A DNA stretch of 21,365 bases from a virus: positions 1 to 21,365 of IMG/VR virus record IMGVR_UViG_3300042356_001159. One strand, 5' to 3'. A model generated the notes under the pieces. The model had not been told where the DNA came from. It did not search any database and saw only the letters and a list, made by a program, of their open reading frames with translations. Below, in pieces: positions 6,142 to 13,530 of this stretch. The position numbers and the translations under genes were made by a program. Numbering within the stretch: the first letter of the stretch is position 1; every line of letters begins with the position of its first letter.

Positions 6142-6451
6142 AAAAGCATACGACAAGGTCAAATCTCAACTTCTGAAACGTGGTAAGGGAGTTGGGATAC
6201 GGTTAGGTGTGAAGACAACTGGCTGTAGTGGTTTAGCATATACGATGGAATATGTTGATAAATATGAATACGAACCTGGTGTAATAAATTATGCACAACA
6301 AGATTTTGCAGTTCTTGTAGATAAAAAAAATGATGTGTATATAAAAGGTCTGACAATGGACTGGATTCGTAATGGACTCAACGAAGGCTTTGATTTCAAA
6401 AACCCAAATGAACGTGATCGTTGCGGTTGCGGAGAAAGTTTTCGAGTATGA
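6125..6451 (+). CDS. iscA: IscA-type A-type Fe-S carrier (108 aa)
   Basis: A-type carrier proteins receive clusters from IscU and deliver them, especially [4Fe-4S], to target enzymes. Visible hallmarks are [13 protein letters not shown] with Cys34, and a C-terminal CGCGESF with Cys100 and Cys102, the three conserved ligands. [20 protein letters not shown] matches the IscA subgroup rather than ErpA. Length is normal for the family. There is a slightly longer loop after [10 protein letters not shown] compared with E. coli IscA. It overlaps the end of iscU by 17 bases and its stop overlaps the erpA start (ATGA), so the three genes are translationally coupled. Confidence 0.92.
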   Translation: MISLTEKAYDKVKSQLLKRGKGVGIRLGVKTTGCSGLAYTMEYVDKYEYEPGVINYAQQDFAVLVDKKNDVYIKGLTMDWIRNGLNEGFDFKNPNERDRCGCGESFRV

Positions 6452-6771
6452 TAACAGTAACAGAATCAGCAAAGACTAAAATATTAGACCTTCTTGTAGA
6501 AGAAGGTAATCCCAATCTATTCTTAAGAACTTTTGTACAAGGTGGTGGATGCAGTGGGATGAGTTATGGGTTTACGTTTGATGAAGTTATGAATGAAGAT
6601 GATTTTGAAATGCCTTTATCACAATCAAAAATATTAATAGATGCTATGAGCATGCAATATTTAACAGGGGCAACTGTGGACTACAAGGAAGATATTCAAG
6701 GTTCACAGTTTGTCATTACCAATCCAAACGCTCAGTCAACATGCGGTTGTGGTAGCAGTTTTAGCGTTTAA
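6448..6771 (+). CDS. erpA: ErpA-type A-type Fe-S carrier (107 aa)
   Basis: This is a second A-type carrier, distinct from the one before it. [18 protein letters not shown] with Cys35, [16 protein letters not shown] with Cys99 and Cys101, and the phrase [10 protein letters not shown] near residues 18-27 are typical of ErpA, which passes clusters to essential [4Fe-4S] enzymes. I use ATG 6448, which overlaps the iscA stop; the in-frame start further upstream at 6421 would lie inside iscA. It ends the Fe-S set. Having both IscA and ErpA types beside IscU indicates a complete delivery branch rather than a stray gene. Confidence 0.92.
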   Translation: MITVTESAKTKILDLLVEEGNPNLFLRTFVQGGGCSGMSYGFTFDEVMNEDDFEMPLSQSKILIDAMSMQYLTGATVDYKEDIQGSQFVITNPNAQSTCGCGSSFSV

Positions 6772-6779
6772 GGGAACGT

Positions 6780-7013
6780 ATGGAATTATTCGACTCAACA
6801 GCGAGGATAGCAGTCTTGGAAAATCAACTAAACAACATTGGATCCGAATTAAAAGAATTCAGACAAGATTCAAAAGAGCAACATAAAGACATGATGCGGA
6901 AAATTGACGACATTGATAGTCGTCTAACAGCTATTGAGAAATGGCGTTGGATGATTATTGGTGGCTCTGCCGTTATTGGATTCTTGGCATCACACCTTCT
7001 TAAGTTGACTTAA
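6780..7013 (+). CDS. Coiled-coil protein with C-terminal membrane anchor (77 aa)
   Basis: AAGGGA at about 6770-6775 precedes the ATG. Residues about 8-54 form a charged coiled-coil-prone helix (IAVLENQLNNIGSELKEF... DDIDSRLTAIEKW), followed by one membrane segment (about 56-74) and a very short end. This layout is like XhlA-type hemolysin/holin-associated proteins and other small phage membrane proteins, but I see no diagnostic motif. It is the last gene before a new promoter, so it closes the lysis/Fe-S transcription unit. A lysis accessory or membrane-tether role is possible. Confidence 0.65.
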   Translation: MELFDSTARIAVLENQLNNIGSELKEFRQDSKEQHKDMMRKIDDIDSRLTAIEKWRWMIIGGSAVIGFLASHLLKLT

Positions 7014-7033
7014 CCAATCTTTTCTTGTATAGT
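7005..7033 (+). promoter_or_regulatory. Sigma70-like promoter for the replication/nucleotide genes
   Basis: TTGACT (7005-7010), a 17-base spacer and TATAGT (7028-7033) give ten of twelve consensus positions with ideal spacing. It lies at the end of the preceding gene, in the short gap before primase, where a switch from late/lysis genes to replication genes is expected. The start of transcription would be near 7040, within a small inverted repeat. Confidence 0.7.
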
Positions 7034-7049
7034 CCACTATCGTTAGTGG
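7034..7049 (+). promoter_or_regulatory. Inverted repeat at the predicted transcription start
   Basis: CCACTA (7034-7039), a TCGT loop and TAGTGG (7044-7049) form a perfect 6-bp palindrome directly after the -10 box. It could be a repressor operator overlapping the start site, or a 5' hairpin in the primase mRNA just ahead of the GGGGGA ribosome binding site region. Which one, if either, is not determined. Confidence 0.4.
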
Positions 7050-7062
7050 GGGATACTATATT

Positions 7063-8097
7063 ATGAATTGGATTGATCTGAAATATATCGGCGCTTTGGC
7101 GCCGAGACTGTCTATGTTTGCGAAGAAAGATAACGATGTGTGGAACATGCGTTGTCCTATTTGCGGCGACTCCCGTAAAAGCAAAACAAAAGCACGTGGC
7201 TACATCCTTGGTAGCTCTGGTGGGTATGTCTATACTTGCCACAATTGTAATGTTAGTATGCCATTTGGTAGGTTTCTTGAGACTATCGATCCTTCTGCAT
7301 ACCAAGACTACCTTCGCGAAAGGTATGTTGAAAAGGCAAAGACATATGATACAGACCGTATTGTTCAGCCACCTGCTGATATATCAAAGTTTATCACACC
7401 AAAGTTTATCAAATACACTGCTCTTAGTGATCTGAAGAAGATCTCACAACTTGAGATAGGTCATCCGGCGCGCAGATACATCGTCAAACGACAAATACCA
7501 AACAAGTATCATGCCAAGCTATTCTTTGCACCAAAGTTTAAGGCTTGGACCAACACTCTAAAGCCTGATAAGTTTGATCCGACTAAAAAAGATGAACCAA
7601 GACTCGTAATACCGTTTGTTGATCAGAAAGGTAATTTGTTTGGTTATCAAGGACGTGCTTTCTTTGATGTGGAGCCAAGATACATCACGATCATATTAGA
7701 CGATGAGAAACCGCGTGTATACGGCCTAGACGCGGTTAATTTAAACGAGCGAGTGTATGTAACGGAAGGCCCAATAGATTCGATGTTCCTACACAACTGT
7801 CTTGCAATGGGTGGTGCTCATTTGGATAAGACAGCTGTACAGATTGGTCTTAAACCTGATAACACCACGATTGTCTATGATAATGAGCCGCGAAACAGAG
7901 ATATTGTTAACGCTATTGAAAAAGTAATAGATTTGGGGTATAGTGTTTGTATATGGCCTGCGAGCCTGCAGTACAAAGATGTCAATGATATGGTTCTTGC
8001 TGGAATGACCCCACATCACATTCAACAGTTAATAGATCAGCATACATATAGGGACCTTTTGGCAAAAATGATGTTAACGCAATGGAAGAAAATATGA
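7063..8097 (+). CDS. T4 gp61-type DNA primase (344 aa)
   Basis: The primase makes RNA primers for lagging-strand synthesis with the replicative helicase. An N-terminal zinc-binding domain has CPIC (Cys31, Cys34) and CHNC (Cys59, Cys62). A TOPRIM-like catalytic core follows, with VTEGPIDS at about 233-240 (Glu235), VYDNEPRNRD at about 271-280 and KDVNDM at about 305-310, the expected acidic metal-binding positions. The length is close to the 342 residues I recall for T4 gp61. The ATG at 7063 follows a promoter and a G-rich ribosome binding site. Its stop overlaps the start of the next small gene. No helicase gene is in the window. Confidence 0.9.
   Translation: MNWIDLKYIGALAPRLSMFAKKDNDVWNMRCPICGDSRKSKTKARGYILGSSGGYVYTCHNCNVSMPFGRFLETIDPSAYQDYLRERYVEKAKTYDTDRIVQPPADISKFITPKFIKYTALSDLKKISQLEIGHPARRYIVKRQIPNKYHAKLFFAPKFKAWTNTLKPDKFDPTKKDEPRLVIPFVDQKGNLFGYQGRAFFDVEPRYITIILDDEKPRVYGLDAVNLNERVYVTEGPIDSMFLHNCLAMGGAHLDKTAVQIGLKPDNTTIVYDNEPRNRDIVNAIEKVIDLGYSVCIWPASLQYKDVNDMVLAGMTPHHIQQLIDQHTYRDLLAKMMLTQWKKI
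7089..7104 (+). other. GC-rich hairpin just inside the primase coding sequence
   Basis: CGGCGC (7089-7094), a TTTG loop and GCGCCG (7099-7104) form a perfect 6-bp GC stem starting 26 bases after the primase ATG. It is conspicuous in an AT-rich window. Together with the inverted repeat before the start codon it could tune primase translation. Coding coincidence (IGALAPR) cannot be excluded. Confidence 0.35.
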
Positions 8098-8285
8098 GAA
8101 CATTTTTAAGTGAATTTTATGGTAAAGATAATGGTCGTAAAGCTCGTGTGGTATCGACACAGTCTGGGTTTGAAATTGAGTTCTACCAAGGTGAAGACAA
8201 GCGCGAAACACGTATGTTGTCGGAACACAATCTACAATACGCCGAAGATGCATGTGAAAATTGGGTTGAGGAAATTATCAAATGA
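8094..8285 (+). CDS. Small conserved T4-like phage protein of unknown function (63 aa)
   Basis: The ATG at 8094 overlaps the primase stop (ATGA), with GGAAG 5 bases before it, so I prefer it to the in-frame ATG at 8082. From memory it matches a short family in marine T4-like phages beginning MRTFLSEFYGKDNGRKARV and ending with a YAEDACENWV-type motif. The middle has alternating polar and aromatic residues consistent with a small beta sheet followed by a helix. Function is unknown. Its stop overlaps the thyX start (ATGA), placing it in the nucleotide-metabolism operon. Confidence 0.7.
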   Translation: MRTFLSEFYGKDNGRKARVVSTQSGFEIEFYQGEDKRETRMLSEHNLQYAEDACENWVEEIIK

Positions 8286-8950
8286 AGGTCAAGTTAATTA
8301 GTTTTTCGAAACCAAGCAGGGAAGTATATGAACAAGGTCTCTATGACGTCCAGGAACTTATCGCGTTCTGTGCAAGAGTATCAAATCCAGCAAACCAACT
8401 TAATGCTGGCACGTCGGAAAAACTTATTAAGTATCTCGTTAAAAACCAGCACTGGAGCCCGCTTGAGATGGTCTCAGCATGTCTTGAAATTGAAACAACA
8501 AGAGATATTGCAAGACAAATACTTAGACACCGTAGCTTCTCATTCCAGGAATTTAGCCAACGATACGCTGATCCAACGAAGGATTTCGAGTTTGTATACA
8601 GAGACGCTCGCTTACAGGACCCGTCTAATCGACAAAACAGTATAGCCACTGACAATCTTGCTGTTCAAGCGTGGTGGCAAGAGCGACAAAAACGTGTGAT
8701 TCAGGAAGCAAAAGAAGCTTATGAGTGGGCTATTTCTTACGGAATTGCCAAGGAACAAGCACGTGCTGTATTACCAGAAGGATTGACAGTTTCACGCCTC
8801 TATATGAACGGAACCTTGCGTTCATGGATTCACTATATACAACTCCGATCGGCAAATGGCACACAACAAGAACATATCGACATCGCTAAATTATGCGCCA
8901 CGGTAATCACTGAAATATTTCCCCTTACAGCAACATTCGTCTCAGAATAA
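8282..8950 (+). CDS. thyX: Flavin-dependent thymidylate synthase ThyX (222 aa)
   Basis: ThyX methylates dUMP to dTMP using FAD, NADPH and methylene-tetrahydrofolate. The signature RHRxxxxxxxS is present as RHRSFSFQEFS at 82-92. Other hallmarks are HWSPLEM at 57-63, VLPEGLTV at about 163-170 and TLRSWIHYIQLRS near 178-190. The length is normal for the family. The ATG overlaps the stop of the upstream gene. It works with the NrdA/NrdB pair downstream to provide deoxynucleotides for phage DNA. A 24-base gap with a good ribosome binding site separates it from nrdA. Confidence 0.95.
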   Translation: MKVKLISFSKPSREVYEQGLYDVQELIAFCARVSNPANQLNAGTSEKLIKYLVKNQHWSPLEMVSACLEIETTRDIARQILRHRSFSFQEFSQRYADPTKDFEFVYRDARLQDPSNRQNSIATDNLAVQAWWQERQKRVIQEAKEAYEWAISYGIAKEQARAVLPEGLTVSRLYMNGTLRSWIHYIQLRSANGTQQEHIDIAKLCATVITEIFPLTATFVSE

Positions 8951-8974
8951 AAAAATAATAGTTGGAGTTAACTA

Positions 8975-10783
8975 ATGTCAGACACATATCTTGACATCGA
9001 GGTAGATTATTCACGTGATAATTTATTCGATATCCTAGGAATCAAGCGACTGCAAGAGTCGTACATGAAGGAAGAAGAGACGAGCCCTCAACAACGATTC
9101 GCTTTCGTATCAAAACAATTCGGGAGTAACCAGAAACATGCGCAGAGGCTTTACGAATACTCTAGTAAACATTGGTTGTCTTATTCTACCCCAATTCTTT
9201 CTTTTGGTCGCAGCGCCCGTGGTCTTCCTATTTCTTGTTTTCTTCCATATCTACATGACAGTAGCGCAGGGTTGGTCGACACTTTATCGGAAGTTAATTG
9301 GCTGAGTATGCTCGGCGGAGGAGTTGGCCTTGGTATTGGGATCCGTTCTGCTGATGATAAATCTGTTGGCGTTATGCCTCATTTGCGCACTTATGATGCA
9401 TCCTCACTCGCTTACCGCCAAGGGCGGACTCGCCGCGGTAGTTATGCTGCTTACTTGGATATCTCTCATCCCGATATTCACATTTTTCTTGAAATGAGAA
9501 AGCCCACTGGTGATCCCAACATGAGAGCGATGAATCTCCATCACGGAATTAATATTCCTGATTCGTTCATGCAAATTATTGAAAACTGTATGAGGGATCC
9601 TAGTGCTAATGATGATTGGGAATTGAAAGATCCTCATAACGGCGAGGTACGCGAAGTTGTATCAGCCAGGTTATTGTGGCAACAGATCCTCGATCTTAGA
9701 ATGCATACAGGTGAGCCGTATCTACATTTCATTGATACAAGCAACCGCATGATGCCTCAGTTCCAAAAGGACTTGGGACTAAGCATCAAGCAAAGTAATT
9801 TGTGTAGTGAAATTATTCTTCCTACAAATAAAGACCGTACAGCTGTTTGCTGTCTTTCTTCATTGAACTTGGAGTACTATGATGAGTGGAAAGAAGATCC
9901 TATTTTCCTTCGTGATGTTGCTGAAATGCTTGACAACGTTCTTCAGTATTTTATTGATAATGCACCTTCCGCCATTGAACGTGCAAGGTTTTCTGCCGAG
10001 CGTGAGCGCAGCATTGGTGTTGGTGCTTTGGGTTTCCATGCTTATCTACAGCAGCAGAATGTTCCGTTCGAAGGAGTGATTGCAAAGTCACTTAACAATC
10101 AGATTTTCTCACACATAAAGGAAAAGCTCGATGAAGCTAACCTCGCCCTTGGCGCTGCTCGAGGAGAAGCTCTTGATGCACGTGGAACTGGTAGAAGGTT
10201 CAGCCACGTTATGGCTATTGCTCCTAATGCCTCTTCTTCAATTATTATGGGTAACACTAGTCCTAGTATTGAGCCTTACCGCGCTAATGCCTATCGTCAA
10301 GACACTCTTTCCGGTGCTCATTTAAATAAAAATAAGTGGTTGGATAGAGTCATTGAAAAACACCTAGCAGGTGATGGTGAAACAATATCAACAAATGATT
10401 ACAATGACATTTGGTCAAGTATTATTTCAAATGATGGATCCGTACAACACTTAGATTGGATGGATGATTGGACAAAGGATGTATTTAAAACATCTATGGA
10501 AATTGATCAGCGTTGGATTATTGAGCATGCAGCTGATCGTCAAAAGTATATCGATCAAGCACAGTCGTTAAATGTGTTCTTCCGTCCTGATAGCAATGTA
10601 AAGTATATCCATGCTGTGCATTTCCTTGCATGGAAGTTGGGATTGAAAACTCTCTACTATTGCCGTTCAGAGAAACTTGCAAAAGCAGACAAGGTGTCAA
10701 GAAAGATTGAACGAATTGTCATGCAAGAGATTGATCTTAAAGCGGTTGCTGATGGCGATGTATGTTTAGCTTGCGAGGGATAA
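8975..10783 (+). CDS. nrdA: Class I ribonucleotide reductase large subunit NrdA (602 aa)
   Basis: NrdA reduces ribonucleotides to deoxyribonucleotides. Key sites are visible: Cys88 in PISCFLP and Cys292/293 in VCCLSSLNL form the redox pair; NLCSEI at 275-280 carries the Asn, thiyl-radical Cys277 and Glu; Tyr561-Tyr562 in LKTLYYCRS lie on the radical transfer path; and PNASSSIIMGNTSPSIEP is at 417-434. The protein ends CLACEG, keeping the C-terminal Cys pair that thioredoxin-type donors reduce. It lacks the N-terminal ATP-cone, so dATP shut-off through that domain is absent, as in many phage enzymes. GGAG at 8964-8967 sets the start. A thioredoxin gene follows directly. Confidence 0.95.
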   Translation: MSDTYLDIEVDYSRDNLFDILGIKRLQESYMKEEETSPQQRFAFVSKQFGSNQKHAQRLYEYSSKHWLSYSTPILSFGRSARGLPISCFLPYLHDSSAGLVDTLSEVNWLSMLGGGVGLGIGIRSADDKSVGVMPHLRTYDASSLAYRQGRTRRGSYAAYLDISHPDIHIFLEMRKPTGDPNMRAMNLHHGINIPDSFMQIIENCMRDPSANDDWELKDPHNGEVREVVSARLLWQQILDLRMHTGEPYLHFIDTSNRMMPQFQKDLGLSIKQSNLCSEIILPTNKDRTAVCCLSSLNLEYYDEWKEDPIFLRDVAEMLDNVLQYFIDNAPSAIERARFSAERERSIGVGALGFHAYLQQQNVPFEGVIAKSLNNQIFSHIKEKLDEANLALGAARGEALDARGTGRRFSHVMAIAPNASSSIIMGNTSPSIEPYRANAYRQDTLSGAHLNKNKWLDRVIEKHLAGDGETISTNDYNDIWSSIISNDGSVQHLDWMDDWTKDVFKTSMEIDQRWIIEHAADRQKYIDQAQSLNVFFRPDSNVKYIHAVHFLAWKLGLKTLYYCRSEKLAKADKVSRKIERIVMQEIDLKAVADGDVCLACEG

Positions 10784-11038
10784 ATGAGACTATTAAAATT
10801 TGAAGCACCGTGGTGTACCAAGTGCCACCAGGTAACAAAGATAATGAGTGAGATGCAGCTACCGTTCCCTGTTGAGGTAATCGACATTGATAAAGCTGAA
10901 AAAGGAATTCTTCTTGAATACGGAATCAGAGGAATCCCACACATGATACTACTAGATGAGAATAACAACATCATTAACCGTATCGGTGGTGTATTAACAA
11001 AGAGCCAACTGACAGAAGCTTTCAATATGAAGGATTAA
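10784..11038 (+). CDS. Thioredoxin-like protein (84 aa, CTKC active site)
   Basis: A short thioredoxin-fold protein with active site WCTKC (Cys11 and Cys14) and the cis-Pro motif GIPHMI (Pro52). At 84 residues it is nearer glutaredoxin/NrdH size than full thioredoxin, but the APWC motif is thioredoxin-like. The ATG follows directly after the nrdA stop, so the two are tightly coupled. The obvious role is to reduce the C-terminal Cys pair of the phage NrdA. CTKC instead of CGPC suggests a tuned redox potential. There is no signal peptide, so it is cytoplasmic. Confidence 0.9.
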   Translation: MRLLKFEAPWCTKCHQVTKIMSEMQLPFPVEVIDIDKAEKGILLEYGIRGIPHMILLDENNNIINRIGGVLTKSQLTEAFNMKD

Positions 11039-11042
11039 GCTT

Positions 11043-11690
11043 TTGTCGAAAACAATAGCTCTTTTCATACACCAGCCAAAGTGTTCTATACAGTCTGGTA
11101 ACGGGATCATGAACGCTCTAAAGGAGCATTACAATTTTAAGGTATTTACTAAACATGAACTTGAGGATGATTTTTTTAACGGTGTTGGTGGTGTCTGCTT
11201 CCCTGGCGGTATTGGCGACGCTGACTCTTTCGATTATCTTCTCCAAAGCAACAGCAGAGTTATCAGGGATTTCGTACAACGAGGCGGTAAGTACCTGGGC
11301 GTTTGCATGGGAGCTTATTGGGCAGGTAAAGAATACTTTGACCTTTTAGAAAGTGTTGAGCCTCAGCAATATATTAAACGACCAAACAGTGATACTCATC
11401 GCCCCCATGCAAAAAATATAAAAGTAACATGGAGAGAAGAACAACAGAAAATGTTCTTTTATGATGGTTGTGCTTTAGTCGGTGATGAGCAAAAATTTAA
11501 AACAATTGCAAGATATTCAAACGGTGACCCAATGGCTATTATTCAGAATAATGTAGGGTTGATTGGATGTCATCCTGAAAGCGAACCTCATTGGTACAGG
11601 AGTTATAGCTGGATGAAAGGTCTTTGGCACGATGGTAGACACCACAAGCTATTATTAGAATTTGTAGACGAATTAATGGAATATAAATGA
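11043..11690 (+). CDS. Class I glutamine-amidotransferase-like (BPL_N-type) protein (215 aa)
   Basis: I place the start at TTG 11043 because AAGGA at 11030-11034 lies 8 bases upstream and the residues fit an N-terminal beta strand (TIALFIHQP). The fold reads as the BPL_N/class I amidotransferase family: VCFPGGIGD at about 51-59, the nucleophile elbow GKYLGVCMGAYWAG with Cys88, and GLIGCHPESEP with His177 and Glu179. These make a plausible Cys-His-Glu triad. Classical GATases use glutamine and pass ammonia to a partner, but BPL_N proteins have no settled substrate that I know of. It lies between thioredoxin and nrdB, and a PP-loop protein follows nrdB, so a nucleotide-linked partnership is possible. 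Confidence 0.75.
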   Translation: MSKTIALFIHQPKCSIQSGNGIMNALKEHYNFKVFTKHELEDDFFNGVGGVCFPGGIGDADSFDYLLQSNSRVIRDFVQRGGKYLGVCMGAYWAGKEYFDLLESVEPQQYIKRPNSDTHRPHAKNIKVTWREEQQKMFFYDGCALVGDEQKFKTIARYSNGDPMAIIQNNVGLIGCHPESEPHWYRSYSWMKGLWHDGRHHKLLLEFVDELMEYK

Positions 11691-12676
11691 ACGCAACAAG
11701 AAAAAAATTAAAATTAACGGATGAACGTAGTTCGTTTAAACCTTTCAACTATCCTTGGGCATACGATACTTGGTTGAAGCACGAGCAGAGTCACTGGCTT
11801 CATACAGAAGTCCCTATGCTTGAAGATGTAAAGGATTGGAAGAACAAATTAAATGAACAAGAAAAGCATTTCCTGACAAACATCTTTCGCTTCTTTACAC
11901 AGGGTGATGTAGACGTTGCTGGTGGGTATGTAAAGAACTACTTACCATACTTCCCTCAACCGGAAATAAGAATGATGTTGACTGGGTTTGCCGCAAGAGA
12001 AGCATTGCACGTTGCTGCTTACAGTCACTTAATTGAAACATTGGGAATGCCGGAGTCAACATATAATGACTTTCTCGAATATGAAGAGATGAGAGATAAG
12101 CACGATTACTTCCTCTCTATAGCCGGACAAGATGCGACAACAATTGCACAACAGATTGCTGCATTCAGTGCATTTACAGAAGGAATGCAATTGTTCTCAA
12201 GCTTCATAATGCTGCTCAACTTTCCACGGCACGGTAAGATGAAAGGAATGGGGCAAATTGTTACTTGGTCTGTCGTTGATGAGACTATGCATGCAGAGGG
12301 AATGATTAAGCTATTCCGCACGTTTATCGAAGAGAATCGTGATATCTGGAACGATCAACTCAAGGGTGAGATCTATAGCATTGCTGAAAAGATGGTCAAA
12401 CTCGAAGATCGATTCATTGACCTTGCATTTTCTTTAGGTGAGATGGAAGACTTAACAAGTGATGATGTAAAAAAATATATTCGCTATATTTGTGATCGTC
12501 GTCTGATTTCGCTAGGCCTCAAAGGAATTTTTAAAGTAAAAAAGAATCCTTTGCTGTGGGTTGAAGAAATGATTAATGCTCCTACACATACAAACTTCTT
12601 TGAGAACAGAGCAACAGATTATGCGAAAGGTGCGACGACTGGTTCATGGGAGGATGTATGGGCAAAGGCAGCTTGA
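11687..12676 (+). CDS. nrdB: Class I ribonucleotide reductase small subunit NrdB (329 aa)
   Basis: NrdB holds the di-iron centre and tyrosyl radical that activates NrdA. The metal ligands are recognisable: Asp74 (QGDVDV), Glu105 and His108 (REALHVAAY), Glu165 (AFTEGMQLF), and Glu199 and His202 (VVDETMHAEG). Tyr112, seven residues after Glu105, fits the radical tyrosine of class Ia enzymes. The C-terminal peptide that docks to NrdA is present (TGSWEDVWAKAA). The start overlaps the amidotransferase-like gene (ATGA), and the last 19 bases overlap the next gene. nrdA and nrdB are split by the thioredoxin and amidotransferase-like genes. Confidence 0.95.
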   Translation: MNATRKKLKLTDERSSFKPFNYPWAYDTWLKHEQSHWLHTEVPMLEDVKDWKNKLNEQEKHFLTNIFRFFTQGDVDVAGGYVKNYLPYFPQPEIRMMLTGFAAREALHVAAYSHLIETLGMPESTYNDFLEYEEMRDKHDYFLSIAGQDATTIAQQIAAFSAFTEGMQLFSSFIMLLNFPRHGKMKGMGQIVTWSVVDETMHAEGMIKLFRTFIEENRDIWNDQLKGEIYSIAEKMVKLEDRFIDLAFSLGEMEDLTSDDVKKYIRYICDRRLISLGLKGIFKVKKNPLLWVEEMINAPTHTNFFENRATDYAKGATTGSWEDVWAKAA

Positions 12677-13338
12677 CATTTAGTGATGGTACGGTATTAG
12701 ATCTTGATTATCATTTTCCTGACATAAAAACTGTTGCCCTCTCAATGTCCGGTGGTGTTGAATCAGCAGCACTTGTACTGCTTCTACAAAAATTCTATGG
12801 TTATGATAATGTGTTTGTTTTCTCTGGTCACATAGAGGGTCGTAGAGCGTGGGAAGCAGAAAATGCTGCCAAACTATCAAAGCATATTGGTGTAAAATAT
12901 TTTCAAGTTATTAAAGATAATTTCCAATTCATGACACCACCAGAAAATAAGCGAATGAGAATACTAGCAAATCAGTATACTCAGTTTGATGGATGGTTTA
13001 ACGGTGCCAATAAGTTATTGTTTGCACCAACATCAATTCTTAAACAAGAAGTCAAAGATTATGTAAGAAACGAAAAGGTTTACATGCCATTCATGGGCCT
13101 GCTCAAACAGCATACAATAGAAATTTTTTATATGCTAGGACGTGAGGATGTCCTGGCAAAGACATTTTCTTGCACCGTAAAGGGCGATACACATTGTGGG
13201 AATTGCTATTGTTGTCTGGAGCGTGCAAGAGGTTTTGCTGTACTTGGAGAAAAGGATCAAGCTACATACGATATAGAATGGGAAGACATTTTAAAACAAT
13301 GTTTTTTCAGCGACCATCGTTTTAATAAAAATTGGTAG
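12658..13338 (+). CDS. QueC-like PP-loop ATPase with zinc site (226 aa)
   Basis: I choose ATG 12658 because GGGAGG lies 4 bases upstream; an in-frame ATG at 12646 would add four residues. The PP-loop ATP-binding motif is SGGVES at 31-36. A C-terminal zinc site, SCTVKGDTHCGNCYCCLERA, has Cys172, Cys180, Cys183 and Cys186, as in QueC, which turns carboxy-deazaguanine into preQ0. The segment LLKQHTIEIFYMLG before it also fits QueC. In phages QueC can serve deazaguanine DNA modification, but no QueD, QueE, FolE or DNA transglycosylase is in this window. It could be a divergent amidating or thiolating PP-loop enzyme instead. Confidence 0.75.
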   Translation: MGKGSLTFSDGTVLDLDYHFPDIKTVALSMSGGVESAALVLLLQKFYGYDNVFVFSGHIEGRRAWEAENAAKLSKHIGVKYFQVIKDNFQFMTPPENKRMRILANQYTQFDGWFNGANKLLFAPTSILKQEVKDYVRNEKVYMPFMGLLKQHTIEIFYMLGREDVLAKTFSCTVKGDTHCGNCYCCLERARGFAVLGEKDQATYDIEWEDILKQCFFSDHRFNKNW

Positions 13339-13347
13339 GAGATAACC

Positions 13348-13530
13348 ATGCTTGAACAAGAAAGAGAACCCGTAATTTGTTACGAATGCGATACTGAATT
13401 CGTTGTACATACACCGTATGAAGATGATCAGGATATATCTTTTTGTCCTTTTTGTGGAACCGAAACAGAAGGTGATAATACAGAATCATTCGATGATTTA
13501 GATGACGAAGAGAGTACGGATAAATTTTAA
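13348..13530 (+). CDS. Small zinc-ribbon protein (60 aa)
   Basis: Two knuckles, CYEC (Cys11 and Cys14) and CPFC (Cys33 and Cys36), form a zinc ribbon. An acidic tail follows (residues about 40-60, rich in D and E). AGGAG lies before the ATG at 13348. Similar short zinc-ribbon proteins beginning EREPVICYECD are common in T4-like marine phages. The acidic tail argues against simple DNA binding; a protein-protein role with polymerase or nuclease complexes is possible. The stop overlaps the ATG of the next gene. Confidence 0.75.
   Translation: MLEQEREPVICYECDTEFVVHTPYEDDQDISFCPFCGTETEGDNTESFDDLDDEESTDKF

Noticed and set aside
6257-6264. GATAAATA late-promoter-like match
   Set aside because: It lies in the middle of the iscA coding sequence, away from any start codon or ribosome binding site; probably chance in AT-rich DNA.
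12646-12657. Earlier ATG for the QueC-like gene
   Set aside because: It would place the GGGAGG ribosome binding site inside the coding region; ATG 12658 has correct spacing.
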